Source: an uncultured Rikenellaceae bacterium
Lineage (GTDB): Bacteria > Bacteroidota > Bacteroidia > Bacteroidales > Rikenellaceae
NCBI GenBank assembly: GCA_944326945.1
Contig: CALVFY010000005.1
Location: 1 to 64,000 of the forward strand
Direction: 5' to 3'
DNA: 64,000 nucleotides
The first letter of the stretch is position 1. Every line of letters starts with the position of its first letter. Below, piece after piece: positions 24,687 through 34,500 of the stretch. Under the pieces are notes generated by a model, which searched no databases, was not told the origin of the DNA, and saw only the letters and a program-made list of their open reading frames with translations. A program made the translations under genes and the position numbers.

Positions 24687-27308
24687 ATGACAGAGCGGAA
24701 TTTGCAGGGATTAACCCCTCAGGAGGTTCTTCGGAGCCGGGAACAGTATGGCGAGAATGTGATCACTCCCGCCAAAAGGGAGTCGGTGTGGAAACTTTTT
24801 ATCGGGAAGTTTGACGATCCGATTATCAAAGTGTTGCTGGTTGCGGCATTGCTTTCGTTGGTGGTGGCTTTTATCGACGGGGAATTTGCCGAGACGATCG
24901 GTATATTTTGTGCGATTTTTCTGGCGACCGGTGTGGCCTTTTGGTTTGAGTACGATGCCAAGCGTCGGTTCGATGTGCTTAATACGGTGAATGACGATAC
25001 TCCGGTGAAGGTTCGTCGTGAGGGAAGTGTGATGGAGATTCCCAAACGGGATGTGGTGGTAGGCGATGTGGTGTTGTTGGACAGTGGAGAGGAGATTCCT
25101 GCCGACGGAGAGTTGGCGGAGGCCGTATCGCTCAAGGTGAACGAATCGACGCTGACCGGAGAGCCGATTATCGCCAAAACGATCGATCCGGCTCATTTCA
25201 AGGAGGATGCCACCTATCCTTCGAATCAGGTTCTGCGGGGAACCACGGTCGTTGAGGGACACGGTATTATGGTCGTACAGGCAGTGGGTGATGCCACTGA
25301 ATTCGGTAAGGTGGCCCAACAGGCTACCGTGGAGAGTGATGAAAAGACCCCTCTCAACAAGCAGCTCGAGAGACTTTCTGCATTGATCGGAAAGATCGGT
25401 ACGGCATTGGCTTTTCTTGTGTTTGCGATTTTGGTGGTGAAAGGAATATGGTGGGGCGGGGACCTGCGCGGAGGCGATTGGGTACATGTTTTGAGCCGTT
25501 TGCTGCAATATTTCATGGTTTCGGTGGCGATCATGGTGATGGCCATTCCGGAAGGTCTGCCGATGAGTATCACCTTGAGCTTGGCTATGAGTATGCGACG
25601 GATGCTCAAGACCAATAACCTGGTTCGTAAGATGCATGCTTGCGAGACGATGGGCGCAGTGACCGTGATCTGTACGGATAAAACGGGAACATTGACGCAG
25701 AATCAGATGAGGGTAGCCGAAATCGTGCGTTATGGTGAGATTCCCGACGGAGAGTTATACGAGTCGATGAGTGCCAATTCAACCGCATTTCTCGATCAGG
25801 GGGGAAAAGTGATCGGTAATCCTACGGAGGGTGCTTTGCTGTTGTGGATGCACGACCAGGGCGTGGATTATGCGACGTTGCGGGGCGGTGTGAAGGTTGT
25901 GGATCAGATGACCTTCACCACCGAGCGGAAATATATGGCGACACTGGTCGAATCGGCCGAGACGGGTCGTCGGATGCTCTATGTGAAGGGGGCTCCGGAG
26001 ATTGTTCGGGGTATGTGTGAGAAGGACGGCTTGGACGATCAGGTAAATGAACAGCTGCGTACGTTCCAAAATAAGGCGATGAGGACGTTGGGCTTTGCAG
26101 TGGTTGCGAGCGATCTGGCTACGTGCGAAGAGGTGATTGCTGCCGGTGGATTGCAATTTGTGGCTGTGGCGGCTATTTCCGATCCGGTTCGGCCCGATGT
26201 GCCGGCGGCGGTGGCCAGTTGCCTGAATGCCGGTATCCGGATTAAGATCGTAACGGGCGATACACCGGCTACGGCTCGAGAGATTGCCCGTCAGATAGGT
26301 CTGTGGAACGATACCGATACAGATGATCGTAATGCCATTACGGGAGTTGAATTCGCGGCGCTCAGCGATGAGGAGTTATTGGATCGGGTAGGCGATCTGA
26401 AGGTGATGTCGCGGGCCCGGCCGCTCGACAAACAGCGATTGGTGAAACTTTTGCAACAGAAAGGCGAAGTGGTGGCCGTTACGGGTGACGGAACCAATGA
26501 TGCTCCGGCGCTCAACTTTGCCCAGGTGGGGCTTTCGATGGGTTCGGGAACTTCGGTGGCTAAGGAGGCCAGCGATATTACACTGCTCGACGATTCGTTT
26601 GCCAGTATCGCTACGGCCGTGATGTGGGGCCGTTCGTTGTATCGGAACATTCAGCGTTTTGTGCTGTTCCAACTTACGATCAACTTTGCGGCGTTGGTGG
26701 TGGTCTTTTTCGGGTCGATCTTCGGAAGCGAATTACCCTTGACGGTGACACAAATCCTGTGGGTGAATCTGATTATGGATACTTTTGCCGCGATGGCATT
26801 GGCTTCTTTGCCGCCCAATCCGGAGGTGATGAAGGAGAAACCGCGTAAGAACAGCGATTTTATCATCAATCGTGCCATGATGACTTCGATTTTGACCACG
26901 GGTATGGTCTTTGTGGTGGTACTGTTGAGCATGCTGATCTATTGGGGCGACTCGGTCACGATCCACGGGGCCGCAAGCAATCCGGCCAATTACGATGCGG
27001 TATATAAATTGTCGATTTTCTTTACGGTGTTCGTGATACTTCAATTCTGGAATCTGTTTAATGCCAAGGCTTTTGAGACGACTCATTCCGTGTTCAGCGA
27101 TTTGTCGCGTTGCCGTGGATTTTTCTTTATTCTGTTTGCGATCCTGGTGGGACAGATTTTGATTGTGAGTTTCGGTGGCGGTGTGTTCCGGACAGTTCCT
27201 CTGTCGTTGCGCGACTGGGTTCTGGTGATCGGACTTACATCCTTGATTATGATTGGAGGTGAAGTGATCCGGTGGATTGCTCGTCGGCGTAAGACGAAAA
27301 GAGCTTAG
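24687..27308 (+). CDS. Calcium-translocating P-type ATPase (P2B/PMCA-like)
   Basis: The 873-residue P-type ATPase has the actuator motif ESTLTGEPI, the phosphorylation motif CTDKTGTLTQNQM (aspartate phosphorylated), the nucleotide-domain LYVKGAPE and the hinge VTGDGTNDAPALNFAQVGL. The M4 segment reads MAIPEGLPMSITLSLA and M6 has LWVNLIMDTFAAMALA with the N/D pair used for Ca coordination. These fit P2-type Ca pumps of the PMCA-like class rather than K or heavy-metal pumps. It exports Ca from the cytoplasm. It follows rodA by 8 bases but ends at its own terminator. Confidence 0.9.
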   Translation: MTERNLQGLTPQEVLRSREQYGENVITPAKRESVWKLFIGKFDDPIIKVLLVAALLSLVVAFIDGEFAETIGIFCAIFLATGVAFWFEYDAKRRFDVLNTVNDDTPVKVRREGSVMEIPKRDVVVGDVVLLDSGEEIPADGELAEAVSLKVNESTLTGEPIIAKTIDPAHFKEDATYPSNQVLRGTTVVEGHGIMVVQAVGDATEFGKVAQQATVESDEKTPLNKQLERLSALIGKIGTALAFLVFAILVVKGIWWGGDLRGGDWVHVLSRLLQYFMVSVAIMVMAIPEGLPMSITLSLAMSMRRMLKTNNLVRKMHACETMGAVTVICTDKTGTLTQNQMRVAEIVRYGEIPDGELYESMSANSTAFLDQGGKVIGNPTEGALLLWMHDQGVDYATLRGGVKVVDQMTFTTERKYMATLVESAETGRRMLYVKGAPEIVRGMCEKDGLDDQVNEQLRTFQNKAMRTLGFAVVASDLATCEEVIAAGGLQFVAVAAISDPVRPDVPAAVASCLNAGIRIKIVTGDTPATAREIARQIGLWNDTDTDDRNAITGVEFAALSDEELLDRVGDLKVMSRARPLDKQRLVKLLQQKGEVVAVTGDGTNDAPALNFAQVGLSMGSGTSVAKEASDITLLDDSFASIATAVMWGRSLYRNIQRFVLFQLTINFAALVVVFFGSIFGSELPLTVTQILWVNLIMDTFAAMALASLPPNPEVMKEKPRKNSDFIINRAMMTSILTTGMVFVVVLLSMLIYWGDSVTIHGAASNPANYDAVYKLSIFFTVFVILQFWNLFNAKAFETTHSVFSDLSRCRGFFFILFAILVGQILIVSFGGGVFRTVPLSLRDWVLVIGLTSLIMIGGEVIRWIARRRKTKRA

Positions 27309-27331
27309 ATAGCTCTAATTCGGCAATAAAA

Positions 27332-27363
27332 AAAACGGGGCATGATCATTGCCCCGTTTTTTT
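27332..27363. terminator. Bidirectional terminator
   Basis: AAAACGGGGC (27332-27341) and GCCCCGTTTT (27351-27360) flank a 9-base loop, with an A-run before and a T-run after. It ends the P-type ATPase gene and the convergent DUF5723 gene. Confidence 0.88.
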
Positions 27364-27380
27364 ACCGGTTATGACGAAGA

Positions 27381-28757
27381 TTATTGCTCCCCTTTTTTCA
27401 GCGGAACGCTTAATCCGAAGAACAGATTGGCACTACGTTGGCTGACAGGCACCCATTGGGGAGTGATTTTTGTGAACATATAGTCGGTCCCTACGAAGAA
27501 GTTGATCCAGGAAGGGCTGAAGTTCAGAGCTGCCCCGAAGGTGTCGAACTTGTTGTGAATGAACGAATAACTCAGACTGGCCGAGAACCAGTTGATCGGA
27601 CGGAAATTGGCCGAAAGAGTCAGTTCCGTGAAAGTGGAGGTGGTGCGGAACTGAGTGGAGGAGAGCAGACCGAATCCGATTTTGTCGTTGAGGATGGTAT
27701 ATTCCCCTGCAATATAGAGGGTCGTGTTGAGACGCGTTGTCATGCCTCTGGCATCCACCGGACGAAAACGGGCCAGTTTGTCGAAATCACCCGTGTTTAT
27801 CTCCTCTTCGTCTCCCACTTCGAATCCTGTGAAAGTATAATGATCGGCTGCTTTTCCAATAACGGAATTCCTTGCGCTCCAACTGATGAATCCCAAGTCG
27901 ATCAGAGCACCCGAAAGGGTCAGGTTATCCGATAATTTATAGGTAATACCCAAATCGACGGCCCCTCCATAGCCTCCGGGACCTTGGGGTGTGACGTCGA
28001 TATTGTCCATATCGATATAAGTCGAACCGTCTTCCTCGTCTATTTGATTTTGGATTTCGAGTTTGTTAATACTCATTTCAAGAGAGCCTTCTGCATCTAC
28101 TTCCCAGCGATCCTGCGACATCTGAAGATGCATCTTGTCGAATTTCATGCGGGTATTGGCCAGTCCTGCCAGGACCTTCACTTTTCCTCCGACGGTCAGT
28201 CGATCGCTTACCGGTTTTGAGTATCCGATTGCCACTTCGGCATAACTGGTAAGGTCTATCTGCATGTCTTTCAGGTCATAAGCTTTCCCCTCATAACCGG
28301 AGCCGCGCTTGGCAAATTCGAACAATCCTTTGGGTAAGGTGACTCCTGTATTTATATGGGTGGCTACGTCGACGGTCCAAAACGATTTTCCGGTGTAGAA
28401 TCCGATGCCGAAAATGCCTGAATGCAGATCGATACTCAGGTTGTTGCGGTCTTTCAGATCGTTGAGCAGTTTGTTTGCGTCTATTCGCGAATCGAGGAAG
28501 GTTACCAAACCTGATCCGTTGGGGTTTGGGTAGAGAATATTGTCCAGTGCAAGACTGTTGGACATGAATTCAAACTGAATGTTTCCTATGGCGGGAATAT
28601 TCACATAGCCGCGTTCCGGACGAAGGGCGGGATTGAGTGACGAACGAATGGGGGCCTTGTCCATGAAGTAGGCCGTACGAAGTTGTTGGGCAGGAAGTTG
28701 CATCGAGAACAGGCACACTCCGACCGACAGCGCTGCGAGATATGGCGTTTTTTTCAT
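27381..28757 (-). CDS. Outer-membrane beta-barrel-like protein (DUF5723 type)
   Basis: ATG 28757 (MKKTPYLAALSVGVCLFSMQ) gives a signal peptide ending near PAQQ; a longer frame from 28844 only adds a hydrophilic leader. The 458-residue mature protein starts with the landmark AYFMDKAPIRSSLNPALRPE, seen in DUF5723 proteins. It continues with alternating strands and ends in a beta-signal-like stretch (ANLFFGLSVPLKKGEQ). It is probably an outer-membrane barrel of the PorV/FadL-like kind; its role is unknown. The gene follows a lipoprotein gene by 13 bases, and the two are likely an operon. Confidence 0.75.
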   Translation of the reverse strand: MKKTPYLAALSVGVCLFSMQLPAQQLRTAYFMDKAPIRSSLNPALRPERGYVNIPAIGNIQFEFMSNSLALDNILYPNPNGSGLVTFLDSRIDANKLLNDLKDRNNLSIDLHSGIFGIGFYTGKSFWTVDVATHINTGVTLPKGLFEFAKRGSGYEGKAYDLKDMQIDLTSYAEVAIGYSKPVSDRLTVGGKVKVLAGLANTRMKFDKMHLQMSQDRWEVDAEGSLEMSINKLEIQNQIDEEDGSTYIDMDNIDVTPQGPGGYGGAVDLGITYKLSDNLTLSGALIDLGFISWSARNSVIGKAADHYTFTGFEVGDEEEINTGDFDKLARFRPVDARGMTTRLNTTLYIAGEYTILNDKIGFGLLSSTQFRTTSTFTELTLSANFRPINWFSASLSYSFIHNKFDTFGAALNFSPSWINFFVGTDYMFTKITPQWVPVSQRSANLFFGLSVPLKKGEQ

Positions 28758-28770
28758 TGTCTTTTTCTGT

Positions 28771-29370
28771 TTAGAGTTTGATGCCTCCCGATTTTTGGAC
28801 GCTGAATACAAACTGCAGTGTGGCGTTAGCCATGATTTCGACATCGTTTTTGGGTTGTTTGTCGATGGTAAAGAAGTCGAAATTGATCATGCAGGATTCT
28901 GCCAGACGACGAAACTCCTCCATTGAAAGAGAGGTCGTCAGGGTGGTTGTGCCTTGATCTGCACTTTTGATTTGAGCTTTATCGAACAGAACCACAGGAG
29001 CGGCTTCCCTGTTTTCGTCTTCGGAGAATGTAATTGTGGCTAAAAGGGGTTCCGAGATGCAGTTGGTGACGGCCGCAGTGATATATATCGGTGTACTTTC
29101 ATCTAATTGGTCGAGGATTCCGGTGTCGAATCCGGCATCTATGTCGAATGAAAGGGTTGGGAATGTGCCGGGAAGATCTACTTTTACGGAACTGATTCCG
29201 GGCAGGAGCGATGTTAAGTCGATACGGACCTTTCCTAATGGCATGACCAGTTCACCGCCCACGGCTATGTTGTCCGTATCGACCTTGGAAAGATCGTATT
29301 CGTTTTTTACGCATCCTGGGAGCAACCATCCCAGCAACAGAATAGACAAATAGAGTAGAGTTTGTTTCAT
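28771..29370 (-). CDS. Putative lipoprotein, partner of the DUF5723 protein
   Basis: The start MKQTLLYLSILLLGWLLPGC ends in a lipobox with the modified cysteine at residue 20. The 199-residue protein then has VKNEYDLSKVDTDNIAVGGE, strand-rich segments (LVMPLGKVRIDLTSLLPG) and a C-terminal LQFVFSVQKSGGIKL. Similar lipoproteins precede DUF5723-like genes in Bacteroidetes as far as I recall; function is unknown. The likely location is the outer membrane, with the downstream barrel as a candidate partner. Confidence 0.7.
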   Translation of the reverse strand: MKQTLLYLSILLLGWLLPGCVKNEYDLSKVDTDNIAVGGELVMPLGKVRIDLTSLLPGISSVKVDLPGTFPTLSFDIDAGFDTGILDQLDESTPIYITAAVTNCISEPLLATITFSEDENREAAPVVLFDKAQIKSADQGTTTLTTSLSMEEFRRLAESCMINFDFFTIDKQPKNDVEIMANATLQFVFSVQKSGGIKL

Positions 29371-29404
29371 AAGCACTTAGGGTTTGGTCTGTCAGTCGGT
29401 TTGA

Positions 29405-29436
29405 AAAAATTGGGAGTAACTTCAAAGTTACTTCCG
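29405..29436 (-). terminator. Terminator after gcvT (minus strand)
   Basis: On the minus strand the stem GGAAGTAACTT/AAGTTACTCCC lies just beyond the gcvT stop and is followed by AATTTTTT. Confidence 0.75.
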
Positions 29437-29443
29437 ATTTTGA

Positions 29444-30547
29444 TTATTTCTTTATGAAAGGGGTCTTTACAACACGGGCTCTGATCGCTCGTTCACGGAT
29501 GATGACAGCGATTTCCGTATCCGGAGCGGCAAATTCGGTCTTGACATAACCCATGCCAATTCCTGATTTCAAGGTCGGAGACATGGTCCCCGAAGTGACA
29601 TGACCGATCTCTTCGCCGGTGGGAGAAACCAGTTTGTAGCCGTGACGGGGAATGCCCCGTTCGATCAGTTCAAAGCCGACCAGTTTGCGGGAGACACCCT
29701 CTGCCTTTTGACGTTCCATCAGCGGACGGTCGATGAAATCCTTGCCATCCACCATCTTGGTGATCCAACCCAGACCTGCTTCGATGGGCGAAGTGGTGTC
29801 GTCGATGTCATTGCCATAGAGGCAGAATCCCATCTCCAGACGCAACGTGTCGCGTGCACCCAGTCCGATATTGCGCAGACCATATTCTTTGCCTGCATTC
29901 CAAAGAGCTTCCCAGAGTTTTTCGGCATCTTCGTTTGCTACGTAGATTTCGCAACCTCCCGCACCGGTATAACCCGTAGCCGAGAGAATCGCGTCGGGAA
30001 TGCCTGCAATTTCGGTTTTGATGAAAGTATAGTATTTCAGGTCCTCGACCGGAACTTTACACATCTTCTGTACGATTTTCATTGCCAGTGGGCCCTGGAT
30101 GGCCAATTGGGCGATCTCGTCCGAAGCATTGTAAAGTTCTTTGCCTGGAGTTAGCCCGAATGCTTTTCCTTCGGTGCAGAGATGATTCCAGTCTTTTTCG
30201 ATGTTGGCTGCATTGACAACCAACAGATAGGTCATTTCGTTGATCCGATAGACCAGAATATCGTCGACGATACCGCCCCGTCCGTTAGGCAGAGCCGAAT
30301 ATTGGATGCGTCCGTCGTAGAGCGCACCGATGTCGTTGGTGGTCACGTGTTGCAGGAAATCGAATGCACGAGGGCCTTTGACCCATATTTCGCCCATATG
30401 GCTCACGTCGAAAACGCCGGCACCTTCGCGTACGGCCGTATGTTCGCTGTTTATGCCGGTGAATTCGATAGGCATATTGTAGCCGGCAAATTCGGCCATG
30501 CGAGCTCCGGCTTCGATGTGGTGGTGTGTGAAGGGGGTATTTTTCAT
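29444..30547 (-). CDS. gcvT: Glycine cleavage system T protein (aminomethyltransferase)
   Basis: The 367-residue protein has the GcvT landmarks: [48 protein letters not shown] (the Asp that activates folate) and [15 protein letters not shown], followed by [18 protein letters not shown]. It transfers the aminomethyl group from lipoyl-GcvH to tetrahydrofolate, releasing ammonia. Other gcv genes are not in this window. It is a single gene with its own terminator, divergent from the M48 protease gene. Confidence 0.96.
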   Translation of the reverse strand: MKNTPFTHHHIEAGARMAEFAGYNMPIEFTGINSEHTAVREGAGVFDVSHMGEIWVKGPRAFDFLQHVTTNDIGALYDGRIQYSALPNGRGGIVDDILVYRINEMTYLLVVNAANIEKDWNHLCTEGKAFGLTPGKELYNASDEIAQLAIQGPLAMKIVQKMCKVPVEDLKYYTFIKTEIAGIPDAILSATGYTGAGGCEIYVANEDAEKLWEALWNAGKEYGLRNIGLGARDTLRLEMGFCLYGNDIDDTTSPIEAGLGWITKMVDGKDFIDRPLMERQKAEGVSRKLVGFELIERGIPRHGYKLVSPTGEEIGHVTSGTMSPTLKSGIGMGYVKTEFAAPDTEIAVIIRERAIRARVVKTPFIKK

Positions 30548-30588
30548 GATAGATTTTTTATTTAGTGCGAAGTTAGGAATTTTTCTGT

Positions 30589-30596
30589 TATCTTTA
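30589..30596 (+). promoter_or_regulatory. -7 box of the M48 protease gene
   Basis: TATCTTTA is one mismatch from TAnnTTTG, 23 bases before ATG 30620. Confidence 0.4.
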
Positions 30597-30619
30597 TTGC
30601 CCGTCTGTATTAAAAAATC

Positions 30620-31435
30620 ATGCTGAAATTATTTCTGATAGCACTGGGCATCTATTTGTTGGTCCGTATGGGATGGAAGGTGAATGCGGGACCTCCGGCT
30701 GTGCGGGCCGTGACCGATTTCATGCGGGCTTCGGCCCTGACCGACAGGGAGGTGGTGCGTATGGCACGTGAGTATATCGCATGGGCTGATCGTCGTTGTG
30801 GACGGCTTCCGGAGGATCATCCGCTGGTGGTTCGGCTCAGAGAGTTGGGACGGGGATTTATCGACACGGATCGGTTCGAGGTGGGAGTGTATCCGGCTGC
30901 AGAGATAAATGCTTTTGCCTGTGCCGACGGCAGTATACGGGTTTTTGCCGGATTGATGGAGCGGATGAGCGACGGAGAAATTCGTGCGGTGATTGCTCAC
31001 GAGATGGGACATATCGTCCGGAAGGATTCGTTGCGTGCCATGAGTAATGCCTATATGGCCTCCGCAGCCCGGAATGCAGTGAGTGCGGCAGGCGGGGTAT
31101 TGGGTTCTCTGTCGGCATCGGCTTTGGGAGAAGTGGCTCTTTCGCTGACCGGAGCCAAGTTTTCGCGCGATCAGGAACAGGCGGCAGACGATTATGCATT
31201 TGATAAACTGGTGGCGGTGGGTGAGAGTCCTTTCGTATTGGTTGAGACTTTGGAAAAGTTGGCTTCATTGGCGTCGGCCGGTTCCGTGGAAAAAAAATCG
31301 GGTTTAGGGTCGATGTTTTCCACGCATCCCGATCCTGCAGGTAGAGCCGCGCGTATCAAGACCCGGGCTGAAGCCTGGCTGGCGGGGCAGAACTCCTGTC
31401 CCGGAGGACAAAAAAGAGCGTTGAGTGGCGAATGA
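30620..31435 (+). CDS. M48-family metallopeptidase, membrane-anchored
   Basis: The 271-residue protein has an N-terminal hydrophobic anchor (MLKLFLIALGIYLLVRMGW) and the M48 zinc motif AVIAHEMGHIVRKD (HExxH form HEMGH, about residues 134-138). The third ligand glutamate lies in FSRDQEQAADDYAFDKL. The segment INAFACADGSIRVFAGLME before it is the typical substrate-cleft strand. M48 enzymes of this size resemble LoiP/YggG and act in membrane protein quality control. A glycine/serine/alanine-rich hydrophobic segment (residues about 155-180) could embed in the membrane. Confidence 0.88.
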   Translation: MLKLFLIALGIYLLVRMGWKVNAGPPAVRAVTDFMRASALTDREVVRMAREYIAWADRRCGRLPEDHPLVVRLRELGRGFIDTDRFEVGVYPAAEINAFACADGSIRVFAGLMERMSDGEIRAVIAHEMGHIVRKDSLRAMSNAYMASAARNAVSAAGGVLGSLSASALGEVALSLTGAKFSRDQEQAADDYAFDKLVAVGESPFVLVETLEKLASLASAGSVEKKSGLGSMFSTHPDPAGRAARIKTRAEAWLAGQNSCPGGQKRALSGE

Positions 31436-31478
31436 TCCCTGAAATTGTGATTTTTAGAGTCGTTTCCCTGTAGCATGC

Positions 31479-31510
31479 GTTGACAATCTGAGGAAAAATG
31501 CCTATTTTTG
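31479..31510 (+). promoter_or_regulatory. Promoter of ileS
   Basis: -33 GTTG at 31479-31482 and -7 TATTTTTG at 31503-31510 are 20 bases apart, 38 bases before ATG 31548. Confidence 0.5.
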
Positions 31511-31547
31511 CATTTTGTTAAGAAAAAAACGTATATAGGATATATTT

Positions 31548-34500
31548 ATGAGTCGTTCGAAATTCCGGGAGTACAAGGGCCTCGACCTGCCCGCTATGGC
31601 CGCCGAAGTGTTGGCGGAATGGGATAAACAGGACACGTTTCACAAGAGTATCAGCACGCGCGAGGGTCATCCAACCTTCGTTTTTTATGAGGGACCTCCT
31701 TCGGCCAACGGACTGCCGGGTATTCACCATGTGATGGCTCGTACGATCAAGGATATCATTTGCCGTTACAAGACCCAACAGGGATATTTGGTACACCGCA
31801 AGGCCGGATGGGATACGCACGGTCTGCCCGTGGAGTTGGGCGTAGAGAAGAAACTCGGTATTACCAAAGAGGATATCGGAACGAAAATTTCGATCGAAGA
31901 GTATAACAATACCTGTCGTCGGGCTGTGATGGAGTTCACGGATGTGTGGGAGAAACTGACCCGCCAGATGGGTTATTGGGTCAATATGGACGATCCTTAC
32001 ATCACCTACGACAACAAATATATCGAAACTCTGTGGTGGATGCTCAAGGAGCTTTTCAAGAAAGGACTTCTCTATAAGGGCTACACCATTCAACCCTATT
32101 CTCCGGCAGCCGGAACGGGTTTGAGCAATCATGAACTGAATCAACCGGGTTGTTACCGCGATGTGAAAGATACCACGTGTACGGCTCAGTTCCGTATTGT
32201 GCGTGACGAACAGAGTGAGAAACTCTTCGATGACGTACAGGGCGATCTTTATTTCCTGGCGTGGACGACCACTCCCTGGACTCTTCCCTCGAATACGGCG
32301 CTGGCCGTGGGGCCGGAGATCGACTACGTGAGGGTGAAGTGTGTGAATCCCTACACGCAGACTCCCCAGACGGTTATTCTGGCCAAGGAACTGCTGGGCA
32401 GCTATTTCGGAAAGAAACAGGAGGGAACGTTCACCGTGTGTGGCCAGTATAAGGGGACCGATTTCATCGGTATCCGTTATGAGCAGCTTATCCCGTGGGT
32501 GAAACCAATGGGCGATGCGTTTCGGGTGATCGGTGGCGATTATGTCACCACGAGCGATGGTACGGGTATCGTGCATATCGCACCTACGTTCGGTGCCGAC
32601 GACGACCGGGTGGCCAAAGTGGCCGGTATCGCGCCGCTGTTGATGGTCGATCGGGCGGGCAAGACCCAGCCGATGGTGGACCGTACGGGCAAGTTCTTCC
32701 TGCTGGAGGATCTGGATCCCGATTTCGTGAAGAACAATATGGATGCGGCCGCTTATGGTGAGTATGCCGGACGTTATGTGAAAAATGCCTACGACGAGAC
32801 TCTCGGTCCCGACGACACAACGCTCGATATCGACATCGCCGTGATGCTCAAGGCGACCAATCAGGTGTTCAAGATCGAAAAACATACCCACTCCTATCCC
32901 CATTGCTGGCGGACGGACAAGCCGGTGCTCTATTATCCGCTCGATTCGTGGTTCATCCGCACGACGGCGATGAAGGATCGGCTGATCGAGCTGAACCGGA
33001 CTATTAACTGGAAGCCCGAATCGACCGGATCGGGCCGTTTCGGCAAGTGGCTCGAGGGATTGGTGGACTGGAACCTGTCACGCTCCCGTTTCTGGGGTAC
33101 GCCGCTGCCGGTATGGGCTACGGAAGACCATGCCGAACTCAAGTGTATCGGTTCGGTGGAGGAACTCAAGGCTGAGATCGAGAAGTCGATCGCCGCAGGT
33201 TTCATGGAGAGTAATCCGTTGGCTGATTTTACGCCCGGCGATTTTTCGAAGGAGAACTATGCCAAGTTCGATCTGCACCGTCCCTATGTGGACAAGATCG
33301 TGCTCGTGTCGGACAAGGGTGAACGGATGGTCCGCGAGAGCGATCTGATCGACGTATGGTTTGATAGCGGTGCCATGCCATATGCCCAGGCCCATTATCC
33401 GTTCGAGATCAGTGGCGAGGCATTCCGTAAGGTTTATCCTGCCGATTTCATCGCCGAGGGTGTGGATCAGACCCGCGGATGGTTCTTCACGCTGCATGCA
33501 CTGGCCACCATGCTCTTCGACAGTGTGGCATTCAAGAATATCATCTCCAACGGATTGGTGCTCGACAAGAACGGCAACAAGATGAGTAAACGGCTCGGTA
33601 ATGCTGTCGATCCGTTCGAGGTGATGGATAAATACGGACCCGATGCCGTGCGGTGGTACATGATCTCCAACTCGCAACCGTGGGACAATCTGAAGTTCGA
33701 TGTGGACGGGGTGGACGAAGTGCGTCGCAAGTTTTTCGGTACCCTTTATAATACGTACAGTTTCTTTGCGCTCTATGCCAATGTGGACGGATTCACCGGC
33801 CGGGAGGAGGAAGTCCCCGTAGCCGAGCGCCCGGAGATCGACCGTTGGATCATTTCGCTGCTCAATACGTTGGTAAAAGAGGTGACGGCTTCGCTGGAGA
33901 GTTACGATCCTACTCCGGCAGCCCGGATGATCCAGGATTTCGTGAACGAAAACCTCTCCAACTGGTACGTGCGTCTGAACCGTAAACGCTTCTGGGGAGG
34001 AGGAATGACCCGTGACAAGCTGGCCGCCTATCAGACCCTTTATACCTGTCTGGAGACTGTCTCCATGTTGAGCGCTCCCTTCTCTCCCTTTATCAGCGAC
34101 CGGATTTTTACCGATCTGAATGCACTCAGTGGACGGCATGGGGAAGAGTCGGTACATTTGGCTGCCTTTCCTGTGGCAGATGATTCGTTGATCGACAACG
34201 ATCTGGAGGAGATGATGGCCCTGGCTCAGCAGATCTCTTCCATGGTGTTGGCTCTGCGTCGTAAGGTGAATATCAAAGTACGTCAGCCCTTGACCAAGAT
34301 CATTATTCCGTTGCTCGATCCGGCCATGCGGCGTCATATCGAGGCGGTTCGTCAGCTGGTGATGAATGAAGTGAACGTGAAGGAGATTGAACTTATCGAG
34401 CAGACCACTGGCTTGATCACCAAACGGATCAAACCCAACTTCAAGACCCTCGGGCCGCGTTATGGAAAGCAGATGAAACAGATCTCGGCACTTGTGGCTG

